The position numbers were made by a program, and so were the translations under genes. A stretch of DNA of 32,156 nucleotides, from contig JAKBBK010000021.1 in NCBI GenBank assembly GCA_021808525.1, positions 1 to 32,156 on the forward strand. Reading direction: 5' to 3'. The stretch is from Pseudomonadota bacterium (GTDB lineage: Bacteria; Pseudomonadota; Gammaproteobacteria; Burkholderiales; Burkholderiaceae_C). Numbering within the stretch: position 1 is the first letter of the stretch; every line of letters begins with the position of its first letter. Positions 23,260 to 31,130 of the stretch are shown one piece after another. The notes beneath the pieces were generated by a model that made no database searches, was not told where the DNA came from, and saw only the letters and a program-made list of their open reading frames with translations.

Positions 23260-25480
23260 CCACCGGTTCGTGCAGCAGCAGTTCGGCGAGCACCTCGTCG
23301 CCCTCCTGCCGGATGCTCAGGCTGGCGCCCCGGCTGGGCAGCAGGGTGCCGAGCAATTGCAGGCCGGTTCCGATGCCTCGGCGCGCGGCGAAATCGAAAT
23401 CCGGCGGCAGCCAGGCGGGGCCGTTGCGCACGCGGATGCGCATGGCCCGGCCGTCGCCATCCAGGGTGATGCGCACGGGGCGCTCGGGATCCTGCACCGC
23501 GAGATGCTTGGAGGCGTTGCTCAGCAACTCGTTGATCACGAGGGCGATGGGCACGGCATCGGCCTCGCGCAGCTGCAGGGCTTCGAAGGCACCCGGCTCG
23601 AAGTGCAGCGGCACCGCCGCGGCCGAGCCCTGCACCACGAGGCCGACAATGCGCACCAGCTCGGCGCCGGCGCTGCCGCGCCGCTCGCTGAGCCCATAGA
23701 CCCCCGCGATGGCCTGGACCTGGGCCATCACCTCGGCCAGCGGCTCGCGCAGATCGGGGTGGCGATCGATGCGCAGGCGCAGCAGTCCCAGCACGCCCTG
23801 CAGGTGGTTCTTGATGCGGTGGTGCACCTCGCTCACCAGCGCGTCGCGCTGTTCGTGGAGACGTTGCAGATGCGCGAGCTCCTGCTGCCGCCGGTCGCTG
23901 ATGTCGCGCGCGATGCCCAGCAGCCCCACGATCTCGCCCGCGGCGTCGCGCACCGGCGTGCGCACGATCAACCGCGTACGCGGTTCGCCTCCGACCAGCA
24001 CCGACTCTTCCACGCTGCTGGGACGGCCGCTGCGCATCACCTGTTCGCTGTGGCGTCGATAGTCGAGGCTCAGTTCGGTGTTGCCCAGGATTTCCCAGAC
24101 CCTGCGTCCGCGCAGTTCGTCCAGGCACAGGCCCGGTCGATTCAACGCGCGACTCAGCCATTGCAGGGTGGGAGCATTGAGGTAGAGGATGCGGTGCTCT
24201 CGGTCGATGTGAAAGATGCCATCCGGATGGTGGTCGGCGATGACGCGCAGCTGCTGCTCGCTTTCGCGCAACGCGGCCTCCGCCAGCTTGCGTTCGCTGA
24301 TGTCCTGGGCCACCGCCACGGCGACGGCCATGGGGCCCTCTCCGGCGTGAAACGGAACCGCCGAAACCAGCACGGTCCGCAGGCTGCCGTCGCTGGCGCG
24401 GTGTTCGAATTCGATGCCCTGGCGCACCGATTCGCCGCGCAGCGCCCGTGCGCCAGGCCATTGGCTCGGATCCAGCACCGTGCCGTCGGCGCCGCGTGCC
24501 AGCCAGCGGGGGCGCTGGCGCCTGGAGATCGATGGGATCCGATCGCTGTCGTTGAAGCTGCGCATCGAGGCGTTGTCCAGCACGACGTGCCCCTGGGAAT
24601 CGAACAGGGTCACACCCACGGGAAGCTGATCGAGGATGGCGTGCAGCCAGCGCTGGCGTTCTTGCAGGGCCTCGGTCGCGGCCTGGCGATCGCTGACGTC
24701 GCGCGCGAAGCCCAGCACGCCGATGGTCGCGTCTTGCAGACGGATCGGGGTATGGAACACCTCCCACCAGCGCACGCAGCAGCCCTGGTCGACCCGACAG
24801 TCGCGCACCGTGGGCCGGGCGCTGGCGATCGCCCGGCGTTCGCCCAGGCGCATGTGGGCGGCCAGGTCCGCGGGCAGGCCGCCGGGGTCCGCCAGGCCCA
24901 GGAGCAGATCCGGGTCCGCCATTCCGGCGGCCTCGGCCAATGCCTGGTTGGCGGCGAGAAAGCGGCCCTGCGGATCCTTCATCCATGCGGGAAAGGGGAA
25001 ATGATCCAGCAGCGTGGCCGCGTAGACCCCGCGCAGGCGCAGTTCCGCTTCCGCGCCGCGCACCGATCCGACGTCGCGCTGGATGGCCACCAGCACCCGG
25101 CCCCAGCCGCCGATTTCGTGCAGGGTGGCCGTGTCGTAGCTGCGGAAGGTGCTGCCGTCCTTGCGCAGGCTCAGCAGGTCGCCATCCCAGCGCCCCTGGG
25201 CTCGCACCGCATCGTGGATGGCCCGCGCGGTGGCTTCGGGCGAGAGCAGGCCCGGGGCATTCACCTTCGACACATGCTGCCCCAGCAACTCCCCCGGTTC
25301 GTAGCCGAACATGGCGTCGAATGCGGGGTTGGTATACAGGAAGCACTCATCGTCCAGCGAAACCACGCAGATGCCGTCGGCGATGGCGGCCAGGATCGAA
25401 GCCTCCACAGGCAGGCCCTTGTTCGCGGCGCCCTCGAGCGCCGCGGAGCTTCCCGCGGGTTCAGGCGGGGCCATCGGCAT
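23246..25480 (-). CDS. Multi-PAS sensor histidine kinase (HisKA_2 type)
   Basis: A 744-residue sensor kinase with no membrane segment, so probably a soluble cytoplasmic sensor. Four PAS-like domains occupy roughly residues 25-140, 150-270, 275-400 and 410-535, three of them ending in the linker pattern (ARDVSDRQAA, AQDISERKLA, ARDISDRRQQ). The HisKA_2 box EVHHRIKNHLQGVLGLL has the likely phosphoacceptor at His554. The ATPase domain shows INELLSNASKHL and RRGIGTGLQLLGTL. This kinase class typically pairs with ANTAR response regulators, as in EutW-EutV, and here it overlaps the ANTAR gene by about 20 bases. An alternative ATG lies two codons later. The signal is unknown; no heme or flavin ligand can be named. 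Confidence 0.92.
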   Translation of the reverse strand: MPMAPPEPAGSSAALEGAANKGLPVEASILAAIADGICVVSLDDECFLYTNPAFDAMFGYEPGELLGQHVSKVNAPGLLSPEATARAIHDAVRAQGRWDGDLLSLRKDGSTFRSYDTATLHEIGGWGRVLVAIQRDVGSVRGAEAELRLRGVYAATLLDHFPFPAWMKDPQGRFLAANQALAEAAGMADPDLLLGLADPGGLPADLAAHMRLGERRAIASARPTVRDCRVDQGCCVRWWEVFHTPIRLQDATIGVLGFARDVSDRQAATEALQERQRWLHAILDQLPVGVTLFDSQGHVVLDNASMRSFNDSDRIPSISRRQRPRWLARGADGTVLDPSQWPGARALRGESVRQGIEFEHRASDGSLRTVLVSAVPFHAGEGPMAVAVAVAQDISERKLAEAALRESEQQLRVIADHHPDGIFHIDREHRILYLNAPTLQWLSRALNRPGLCLDELRGRRVWEILGNTELSLDYRRHSEQVMRSGRPSSVEESVLVGGEPRTRLIVRTPVRDAAGEIVGLLGIARDISDRRQQELAHLQRLHEQRDALVSEVHHRIKNHLQGVLGLLRLRIDRHPDLREPLAEVMAQVQAIAGVYGLSERRGSAGAELVRIVGLVVQGSAAAVPLHFEPGAFEALQLREADAVPIALVINELLSNASKHLAVQDPERPVRITLDGDGRAMRIRVRNGPAWLPPDFDFAARRGIGTGLQLLGTLLPSRGASLSIRQEGDEVLAELLLHEPVVSAR

Positions 25481-26075
25481 GGGGGGCCTGCGAGGCCACC
25501 AGTTCGCTGCAATAGTCCGGAAGCTTGCGGCGCCGGCGCCTGGCCTCGTCGCGCAGCGCGGCGAAGGCGGCCTGCTCGGGCAGGCGCCTGCGGGCCATGA
25601 TCAGGCCCACCGCGACGCTCACCACCCGGTCGCCGGCGAGCGCCTGTTCGAGTTGCTGCTGGGTGCTGCGCAAGGTGTCGAGGTCCCGGGCGCGTGCCAG
25701 TGCGGCCTCGATGGTGGGGACCATGCGTGCTGGATCGACCGGCTTGACCAGGTATCCCAGGGCGCCCTGCGCGATGGCTTCGCTGACCTCCTGGCGCTCT
25801 CCATGAGCGCTCAGGAACAGGCTGCGAAGCCCGTGCCGGCGTTCCAGCAGATGGGCCAGTTCGATGCCGCTCAGGCCCGGCATGCGCATGTCGAGCACGG
25901 CGAGCGCGAAGGCTTCGGCGCCGGCGCAGGCCAGAGCCTGTTCGGGAGAGTCGGCCGTGACCACGGCGTATCCCGTCTGGCGCAGGCCCTGCGCGGTGGT
26001 GGCCAGGGCCAGGCGATCGTCATCGACCAGCAGCAGGGCCGGGGTGTCGGAGGGAGCGGGGCTGTGAGAAGGCAT
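25461..26075 (-). CDS. Response regulator with ANTAR RNA-binding output domain
   Basis: A 204-residue regulator. The receiver domain (residues 13-125) is intact: acidic Asp18-Asp20 in LLVDDDR, phosphoacceptor Asp62 in VLDMRMPG, Ser89, and Lys111 in LVKPVD. After a coiled linker (LRSTQQQLEQAL) comes an ANTAR domain (VAVGLIMARRRLPEQAAFAA, then LRDEARRRRRKLP). ANTAR domains bind paired RNA hairpins and prevent premature transcription termination when phosphorylated and dimeric. The ATG at 26073-26075 was chosen because the receiver starts soon after; the frame is open to 26162. It is co-transcribed with the downstream kinase gene, which it overlaps. Its RNA targets are not known. Confidence 0.92.
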   Translation of the reverse strand: MPSHSPAPSDTPALLLVDDDRLALATTAQGLRQTGYAVVTADSPEQALACAGAEAFALAVLDMRMPGLSGIELAHLLERRHGLRSLFLSAHGERQEVSEAIAQGALGYLVKPVDPARMVPTIEAALARARDLDTLRSTQQQLEQALAGDRVVSVAVGLIMARRRLPEQAAFAALRDEARRRRRKLPDYCSELVASQAPHADGPA

Positions 26076-26123
26076 CGCGGCATGCCTGGAGCAAGGCTCG
26101 GAGCTAGTGGAAAAATGTAGAAG

Positions 26124-26152
26124 TTGACCGAAAGTGTGATTTTCCTTAGGAT
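26124..26152 (+). promoter_or_regulatory. Putative promoter of the pseudo-receiver gene
   Basis: TTGACC (26124-26129), a 17-base spacer and TAGGAT (26147-26152) form a good sigma-70-like promoter in an unusually AT-rich stretch (about 26105-26190). Transcription would begin near 26159, leaving a leader of about 229 bases. A second possible pair, TTAACA (26156-26161) and TATATA (26181-26186), has a long 19-base spacer. The same AT-rich stretch probably also serves the leftward ANTAR-kinase operon, for which TTGAAT and GAAAAT on the minus strand are a weak candidate. Confidence 0.5.
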
Positions 26153-26189
26153 AAATTAACATTCAATCCATTTATTTGAATATATAAAC

Positions 26190-26239
26190 CGGATGTCGCT
26201 GGAAATTTGACCAAGGTGAATTTCCAGCGCCTGCATCCG
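26190..26239 (+). other. Long inverted repeat / structured leader element
   Basis: CGCTGGAAATT (26197-26207) pairs perfectly with AATTTCCAGCG (26219-26229) around an 11-base loop. Outside it, CGGATG (26190-26195) pairs with CATCCG (26234-26239), separated by a small asymmetric internal loop, for 17 base pairs in all. It lies about 30 bases into the predicted leader of the pseudo-receiver gene. No T-tract follows, so it is not a standard terminator. It may be an operator or an RNA regulatory element. The remainder of the leader (26240-26374) is GC-rich with nothing I can name. Confidence 0.65.
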
Positions 26240-26387
26240 ATGCCGGACTCAGCGGGCCCAGACCTCGCCCGCATGGCCCCGCCGATCGCGCAAGTCCGCG
26301 CGCCGGCCTCGCCCGAAGAGACCTCGCCCCCGTCTCCTCAGATTCACGCATCGGCTCCCATCGCGGGCCGCGGCGGAGGAGACTTTC

Positions 26388-26759
26388 TTGAGCACGATTC
26401 TTCTGGTCGATGCGCAGGCCTCGCGGCGCAGGCTCGCCGCCATGACCCTGCAGCAGGCCGGGCATCGGGTGGTGCAGGGCAACTGCTTGCGCGAGGCTCC
26501 GGAGCTGGCCCTGCGCCATGCGCCCGCGCTGGTGCTGATGGGCGTCGAGCATCCCCTCACCGACAGCCTGCGGGCGCTCCGGCGCATCAAGGCCCATCCT
26601 GCGACCTTCGCGCTGCGCCTGCACGCGCTGAGCGCAGGCGCCCGGGCCATGGACGAGGCCAGCCTGCGTGCCGCGGGCTTCGACGGCCTCATGAACAGGG
26701 CCCTGGACCATCGGGCCCTGTACCGCTACGTGGACGCCGCCTTGCGCGGCCGGAACTGA
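26388..26759 (+). CDS. Degenerate receiver-domain protein lacking the phosphoacceptor
   Basis: A 123-residue stand-alone receiver-like protein starting at TTG (26388), with a strong GGAGGAG site 6 bases upstream. The fold pattern is clear: [52 protein letters not shown] and [19 protein letters not shown], resembling DivK-type regulators. Key residues are altered. The acidic pair is reduced to Asp8-Ala9, the phosphoacceptor position is Gly52 and the conserved lysine is Arg104. It cannot be phosphorylated in the usual way, so a phosphate-independent, protein-binding role is likely. Divergent placement next to the ANTAR regulator suggests a link to that pathway; this is inference. Confidence 0.82.
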   Translation: MSTILLVDAQASRRRLAAMTLQQAGHRVVQGNCLREAPELALRHAPALVLMGVEHPLTDSLRALRRIKAHPATFALRLHALSAGARAMDEASLRAAGFDGLMNRALDHRALYRYVDAALRGRN

Positions 26760-26761
26760 GG

Positions 26762-26798
26762 GCGGGTCGGCCGGCACCGGCGGTGCCGCCTGGCCCGC
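26762..26798 (+). terminator. Candidate terminator after the pseudo-receiver gene
   Basis: CGGCACC (26772-26778) pairs with GGTGCCG (26782-26788) around GGC, enclosed by GCGGG (26762-26766) pairing with CCCGC (26794-26798). It starts 3 bases after the stop codon. There is no T-tract. Confidence 0.45.
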
Positions 26799-26884
26799 GG
26801 GGCCATGCGCCAGGGCATCTGCGTCGACGGGCGTGGGGTGCGACAATGGTTCATCCCCAAGGCTCCCCACCATCCCCGACCACC

Positions 26885-27250
26885 ATGATCCGGAGGCTGC
26901 ATGTCGGCCCGCGGCTGAGCGAGGCCGCGATCGCCCATGGCGTGATCCACCTGGCCGGGCAGGTTCCCGAGAACCAGCCCGAGGCCGACATCTCCACACA
27001 GACCCGCGAGGTGCTGGGCCATGTCGATCGCCTGCTGGCCGAATGCGGCTCCGACAAGAGCCGCCTGCTCAGCGTGCAGATCTTCCTGGCCGATATCCGC
27101 GACATCGCCGCGATGAACGCCGTCTGGGATGCCTGGGTGGTGCCGGGGGCGACGCCCCCGCGCGCCACCGTGCAGGCCACGCTGGCCGATCCGCGCTGGC
27201 GCATCGAGGTCGTGGTCACCGCGCTGCAGCGCGAGGAGCCGGCGCGATGA
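26885..27250 (+). CDS. RidA/YjgF family protein (enamine/imine deaminase)
   Basis: A 121-residue RidA-family protein; such proteins hydrolyse reactive enamines and imines formed from amino acids. Family hallmarks are [20 protein letters not shown] near the N-terminus, [20 protein letters not shown] in the middle and [19 protein letters not shown] near the end, with the catalytic arginine in PPRATV. The ATG at 26885 was chosen to match the family start. An ATG at 26846 is in frame but adds a proline-rich stretch; neither has a good ribosome site. The stop overlaps the start of the glutathione reductase gene (ATGA). The subgroup differs from the archetypal RidA, so the substrate may too. Confidence 0.87.
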   Translation: MIRRLHVGPRLSEAAIAHGVIHLAGQVPENQPEADISTQTREVLGHVDRLLAECGSDKSRLLSVQIFLADIRDIAAMNAVWDAWVVPGATPPRATVQATLADPRWRIEVVVTALQREEPAR

Positions 27251-28599
27251 GCCGGGCCTACGACTACCTGGTCATCGGCGGCGGCAGCGGGGGCATCGCC
27301 TCGGCCAACCGGGCCGCCATGCACGGACAACGTTGCGCGCTGGTGGAGTCCGGTCCCATCGGAGGCACCTGCGTGAACGTGGGCTGCGTACCCAAGAAGA
27401 TCATGTGGCACGCGGGGCAGATCGCCGACGCCATCCAGCGCTACGGCCCCGGCTACGGTTTCCAGACCACCGGCATGCGCCTGGACTGGGCCACGCTGGT
27501 GGCCAGCCGCGAGGCCTACATCCAGCGCATCCACGCCTCCTACCTGTCCGGGCTGGAGCGCAACCAGGTGGAGCTGATCCGCGGGCGCGCCAGTTTCGTG
27601 GACCCGCGCACCGTGGAGGTCGAGGGGCAGCGCTACACGGCCCCGCATATCCTGGTGGCCACCGGGGGCCACCCGGCCCGCCCGGACATTCCCGGCGCCG
27701 AGCTCGGCATCGACTCCGACGGTTTCTTCGCGCTGCGCGAGCTGCCGCGGCGCACCGCCATCGTCGGCGCGGGCTACATCGCGGTGGAGCTGGCGGGGGT
27801 GCTCAACGCGCTGGGCTCGCAGGCCCATCTGTTCGTGCGCCACGAAGCGCCGCTGCGCCATTTCGACTCCCTGCTGGGGCAGACCCTGGTCGAGGTCATG
27901 CAGGCCGAGGGCCCCGCGCTGCATACCCACGCCGTGCCCAAGGCCGTGCGGCGCCAGGCGGACGGCAGCCTGGAACTCCAGCTCGAGGACGGGCGCAGCC
28001 ACGTCACCGACTGTCTCATCTGGGCCATCGGCCGCCATCCCCATACCGCCTCGCTGGGCCTGCAGGCCGCCGGCGTGGCCACCGATGCCGCCGGGCACGT
28101 GCTGGTCGACGACTACCAGGACACCAACGTGCCCGGAATCCACGCCGTGGGCGACGTCACCGGCAGGCTGGCGCTCACCCCCGTGGCGGTGGCGGCCGGT
28201 CGGCGCCTGTCGGAGCGCCTGTTCAACGCCAGGCCCGAGGAGCGCCTGGACTACCGCAACGTGCCCACGGTGGTGTTCAGCCACCCGCCCATCGGCACCG
28301 TGGGCCTGAGCGAGGCCGAGGCGCGTGCCGAGTTCGGCGATTGCGCCGTCACCGTGTACCAGTCCTCGTTCACCGCCATGTACACCGCGGTGACCCACGC
28401 ACGCCAGCCGGCGCGCATGAAACTGGTCTGCGAGGGGCCGCGCCAGCGCATCGTGGGCATCCACGGCATCGGCTATGGCATGGACGAAATGCTCCAGGGC
28501 TTCGCCGTGGCCTTGAAAATGGGCGCCACCAAACGCGATTTCGACGACACCGTGGCGATCCATCCGACCGCCGCGGAAGAATTCGTGACCATGCGCTGA
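27247..28599 (+). CDS. gor: Glutathione-disulfide reductase
   Basis: NADPH-dependent flavoenzyme that regenerates reduced glutathione in the cytoplasm. It has 450 residues, the same length as the Escherichia coli enzyme. The FAD-binding motif [16 protein letters not shown] is at the N-terminus. The redox-active disulfide is in [16 protein letters not shown]. The NADPH-binding motif is [14 protein letters not shown], followed by an arginine in [12 protein letters not shown]. The interface active-site His-Glu pair is in [13 protein letters not shown]. These features separate it from lipoamide dehydrogenase and mercuric reductase. It overlaps ridA by four bases and is translationally coupled to it. 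Confidence 0.94.
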   Translation: MSRAYDYLVIGGGSGGIASANRAAMHGQRCALVESGPIGGTCVNVGCVPKKIMWHAGQIADAIQRYGPGYGFQTTGMRLDWATLVASREAYIQRIHASYLSGLERNQVELIRGRASFVDPRTVEVEGQRYTAPHILVATGGHPARPDIPGAELGIDSDGFFALRELPRRTAIVGAGYIAVELAGVLNALGSQAHLFVRHEAPLRHFDSLLGQTLVEVMQAEGPALHTHAVPKAVRRQADGSLELQLEDGRSHVTDCLIWAIGRHPHTASLGLQAAGVATDAAGHVLVDDYQDTNVPGIHAVGDVTGRLALTPVAVAAGRRLSERLFNARPEERLDYRNVPTVVFSHPPIGTVGLSEAEARAEFGDCAVTVYQSSFTAMYTAVTHARQPARMKLVCEGPRQRIVGIHGIGYGMDEMLQGFAVALKMGATKRDFDDTVAIHPTAAEEFVTMR

Positions 28600-28631
28600 G
28601 CGCTGCGCCGGGCCCGCACCCAGTCCCCCGC

Positions 28632-30407
28632 ATGCGCCCCAGCGCCATCATCGATTTCGCCGAGGCCCACGGCGCGCGCACCCGCCTGGAATTCGGCCAG
28701 CCCCGCGCCGTGCTGCGCGCCGAATCCCCGGCCGAGGTGCCCGGGGTGCTGCGCGCCGCGCAACAGCAGGCGGATGCCGGCGCCTGGGTGGTGGGCATGG
28801 TCGCCTACGAGGCCGCGCCGGCCTTCGACGAGGCCTTGCTGGTGCAGGCGAAGGGCCCGCTGCCCCTGGCCTGGTTCGCCGTGCACGAGCGTCCGCGAGC
28901 GGCCGAAGCCTCGCCGGAGCCGACATCCGGTTTCGGGCACGACACGGCGCTGGACCTGCGCCCCGAGATCGGACGCGCGCGCTACGAGGCCGAAGTGGCC
29001 CGGATCCGCCAGGCCATCGGCCGCGGCGAGTTCTACCAGGTGAACCACACCTTGCGCATGCATGGCCGGTTCGAGGGCTGCGCCATCGAGTTGTATCGGC
29101 GCCTGCGCGCCGCGCAGCCCGCGGGCTACTGCGCCTACCTCGACCTGGGGCGCCATCGCATCGTCTCGGCCTCGCCCGAGTTGTTCTTCCGCCGCGACGG
29201 GCAGTGCCTGACCACGCGCCCCATGAAGGGCACCCGCCCCCGCGGGCGCCATGCGCGCGAGGACGAAAGCCTGCGCGCCGAATTGCTCGATTCCCCCAAG
29301 GACCGGGCCGAGAACCTGATGATCGTCGACCTGCTGCGCAACGACCTGTCGCGGCTCGCGCTGCCCCACGGCGTGGAGGTTCCCAGGCGCTTCGAGGTGG
29401 AGCGACACCCCACCGTGTGGCAGATGCGCTCCACCGTGAGCGCGCGCATGCGCCCGGGCCTGGGCCTGGAGGACATTTTTCGCGCCCTGTTTCCCTGCGG
29501 CTCGGTGACCGGGGCGCCCAAGGTACGCGCCATGGCCTGGATCGCCGAGCACGAGGCCTCCGCGCGAGGTGCCTATTGCGGCGCCGTCGGGCTGCTGCGC
29601 CCCGGCGGCGACGCGGTGTTCAACGTGGCCATCCGCACCGTCACCGTGGATTCCCGCGCCGGTCGCGCCAGTTGCGGCCTGGGCGGCGGCATCGTCTGGG
29701 ACTCCACGCCCGAGGGCGAATACCAGGAAGTGCTGGTCAAGGGGCGCTTCCTGCGCTGCGACCCCAGCCCCTTCGAGCTGATCGAGACCCTGCGCGTGGA
29801 GCAGGGCAGGGCGCTGCGCGAAGCGCTGCACCTGGCGCGCCTGGAGGCCTCGGCGAGCTATTTCGGTTTTCCCTCGCAGCCTGGGGCCTGGCGCGACATC
29901 CTGCGGCGCAGCGCGGCCGAGGCCCCCGGCGGACGCGGGCGCCTGCGCCTGCTGCTGGACTGCCGAGGCAGCCTGCGCGCCAGCCTGGGGCCGCTGCCCG
30001 AAGGCCTGGACGGCAAGCCCGCGCTGTTCGCGCTGGCCGGATTCGCCGTCTCGCGCGACGACGTCAGCCTGTTCCACAAGACCACGCGCCGCGAGGTCTA
30101 CGAACGCGCGGCCGCCGCGCATCCCGGCGTGTTCGACGTGCTGCTGCACAACGAGCAGGGGGAACTCACCGAATTCACCCGCGGCAACCTGGCGCTGGAA
30201 CTCGACGGGCGCCTGCTCACGCCGGCGCGGGACTGCGGCCTGCTCGACGGCTGCCTGCGTCGGGAATGGCTGGAGCAGGGACGCCTGCAGGAGGCCGTGC
30301 TGGGCCTGGAGCATCTGCGCAGGGCCGAGCGGGTCTGGTTTCTCAACAGCCTGCGCGGCGCCATCGAGCTGCGGCGTGGCGGGGCCGCTCGCGGCGCGTT
30401 TTCCTGA
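28632..30407 (+). CDS. pabB: Fused aminodeoxychorismate synthase component I / aminodeoxychorismate lyase
   Basis: A 591-residue PabB-PabC fusion for p-aminobenzoate, the folate precursor. The PabB part (about 1-380) shows the chorismate-enzyme motifs RPMKGTRPRGRHAREDE, with the covalent-intermediate lysine in MKGT, then SPKDRAENLMIVDLLRNDLS, PCGSVTGAPKVRAMAW and GLGGGIVWDSTPEGEY. The PabC part (about 385-591) is a class IV PLP-dependent lyase: the likely PLP lysine is in LFHKTTRREVYE, followed by LTEFTRGNLALEL and LLDGCLRREWLE. The glutaminase partner PabA is not in this window. The ATG at 28632 lies 32 bases after gor and lacks a strong ribosome site. Confidence 0.93.
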   Translation: MRPSAIIDFAEAHGARTRLEFGQPRAVLRAESPAEVPGVLRAAQQQADAGAWVVGMVAYEAAPAFDEALLVQAKGPLPLAWFAVHERPRAAEASPEPTSGFGHDTALDLRPEIGRARYEAEVARIRQAIGRGEFYQVNHTLRMHGRFEGCAIELYRRLRAAQPAGYCAYLDLGRHRIVSASPELFFRRDGQCLTTRPMKGTRPRGRHAREDESLRAELLDSPKDRAENLMIVDLLRNDLSRLALPHGVEVPRRFEVERHPTVWQMRSTVSARMRPGLGLEDIFRALFPCGSVTGAPKVRAMAWIAEHEASARGAYCGAVGLLRPGGDAVFNVAIRTVTVDSRAGRASCGLGGGIVWDSTPEGEYQEVLVKGRFLRCDPSPFELIETLRVEQGRALREALHLARLEASASYFGFPSQPGAWRDILRRSAAEAPGGRGRLRLLLDCRGSLRASLGPLPEGLDGKPALFALAGFAVSRDDVSLFHKTTRREVYERAAAAHPGVFDVLLHNEQGELTEFTRGNLALELDGRLLTPARDCGLLDGCLRREWLEQGRLQEAVLGLEHLRRAERVWFLNSLRGAIELRRGGAARGAFS

Positions 30408-30430
30408 GCGGGCCGGCCGGGGCCGCCCGC
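30408..30430 (+). terminator. Candidate hairpin terminator after pabB-pabC
   Basis: GCGGGC (30408-30413) pairs with GCCCGC (30425-30430), and an inner GGCC/GGCC step extends the stem. It begins immediately after the stop codon and lacks a T-run. Position supports a terminator; sequence support is modest. Confidence 0.4.
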
Positions 30431-30496
30431 AGTCCGGGCGCATTCGCGGGGCGCCGCCTATCATTTGCGCTTCATCAAGGAATTCCGATCCCTCCC

Positions 30497-31090
30497 ATGA
30501 AACGACTCCTGCTCCTGCTCGCCAGCCTGCTCCTTGCCGAGGCCGCCTTCGCGCAACCCGGAAACGCCGCCGATGCGGCCGTCGCTGCGCGACTCGCGCG
30601 CCAGGCCATGCAGAGCAAGGCCTTCACGGTAGGCACCGCGGGTCCGCTGATCGTGGCCTTCGAAGACCCCAACTGCCGCTTTTGCAACCAGCTGAGCCTG
30701 GAAAGCGCCCCGCTGGTCGCCGCCGGCAAGCTGCGCGTGCGGGTGGTGCTGGTGGCCTTCCTGAAGCCCGACAGCGAGGGCCGCGCCGCCGGCATCCTGC
30801 AGTCGGCCGATCCGGCCGCCGCCTGGGAAAGGAACGAGGCGCAATTCAACCAGCTGGCCGAGGAGGGGGGTTACCCGGTGGCCCAGCCCAGTTTCGAGAC
30901 CGACCGCACGCTGCGCACCAACCTGGACGACCTCAAGGCTGCCGGACAGGTGGCCACGCCCACCCTGCTGGTGTGCAAGAAGGGCCAGTCCACCCCGTCG
31001 CTGCTGCGGGGCATCGACAAGGGGCAACTGCAGTCGGTGGTGGCCGGCGCGGGCTCGGTGAGCGCCTCCGGCGGCTGCGCGGCGAAGTAG
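30497..31090 (+). CDS. Periplasmic thiol-disulfide protein of the DsbC/DsbG-thioredoxin type
   Basis: A 197-residue exported thioredoxin-fold protein. Residues 1-19 form a Sec signal peptide ending in AEAAFA. The active site is Cys60-Arg-Phe-Cys63 in AFEDPNCRFCNQL, and the cis-proline loop is in QVATPTLLVCKKG. FEDPNC-x-x-C and the C-terminal layout resemble the catalytic domain of DsbC/DsbG rather than DsbA, but the N-terminal dimerisation domain is missing: only about 30 residues precede the fold. It may therefore work as a monomeric isomerase or oxidase, or as a sulfenic-acid reductase. An AAGGA lies upstream of the ATG. Two extra cysteines sit near the C-terminus. Confidence 0.82.
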   Translation: MKRLLLLLASLLLAEAAFAQPGNAADAAVAARLARQAMQSKAFTVGTAGPLIVAFEDPNCRFCNQLSLESAPLVAAGKLRVRVVLVAFLKPDSEGRAAGILQSADPAAAWERNEAQFNQLAEEGGYPVAQPSFETDRTLRTNLDDLKAAGQVATPTLLVCKKGQSTPSLLRGIDKGQLQSVVAGAGSVSASGGCAAK

Positions 31091-31113
31091 CGGGCTGCCG
31101 CAGCACCGGCAGG

Positions 31114-31130
31114 GGCGCCCGCCTGGCGCC
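31114..31130. terminator. Weak hairpin between convergent genes
   Basis: GGCGCC at 31114-31119 pairs with GGCGCC at 31125-31130 around a 5-base loop, in the 40-base gap between the thiol-disulfide gene and the convergent LacI-type gene. It is short, with no T-tract, so only a weak candidate. Confidence 0.3.

Noticed and set aside
26160-26388. Classical ANTAR target (two hairpins with hexanucleotide loops) in the pseudo-receiver leader
   Set aside because: I found one long hairpin with an 11-base loop but no pair of short stems with A at loop position 1 and G at position 4. A covariance-model search of this leader would settle it.
27129-28631. Possible 1092-residue protein covering 27129-30407 as one open frame
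   Set aside because: The first 501 codons are the out-of-frame shadow of gor and give Arg/Gly/Pro-rich sequence. PabB homology begins at the ATG at 28632.
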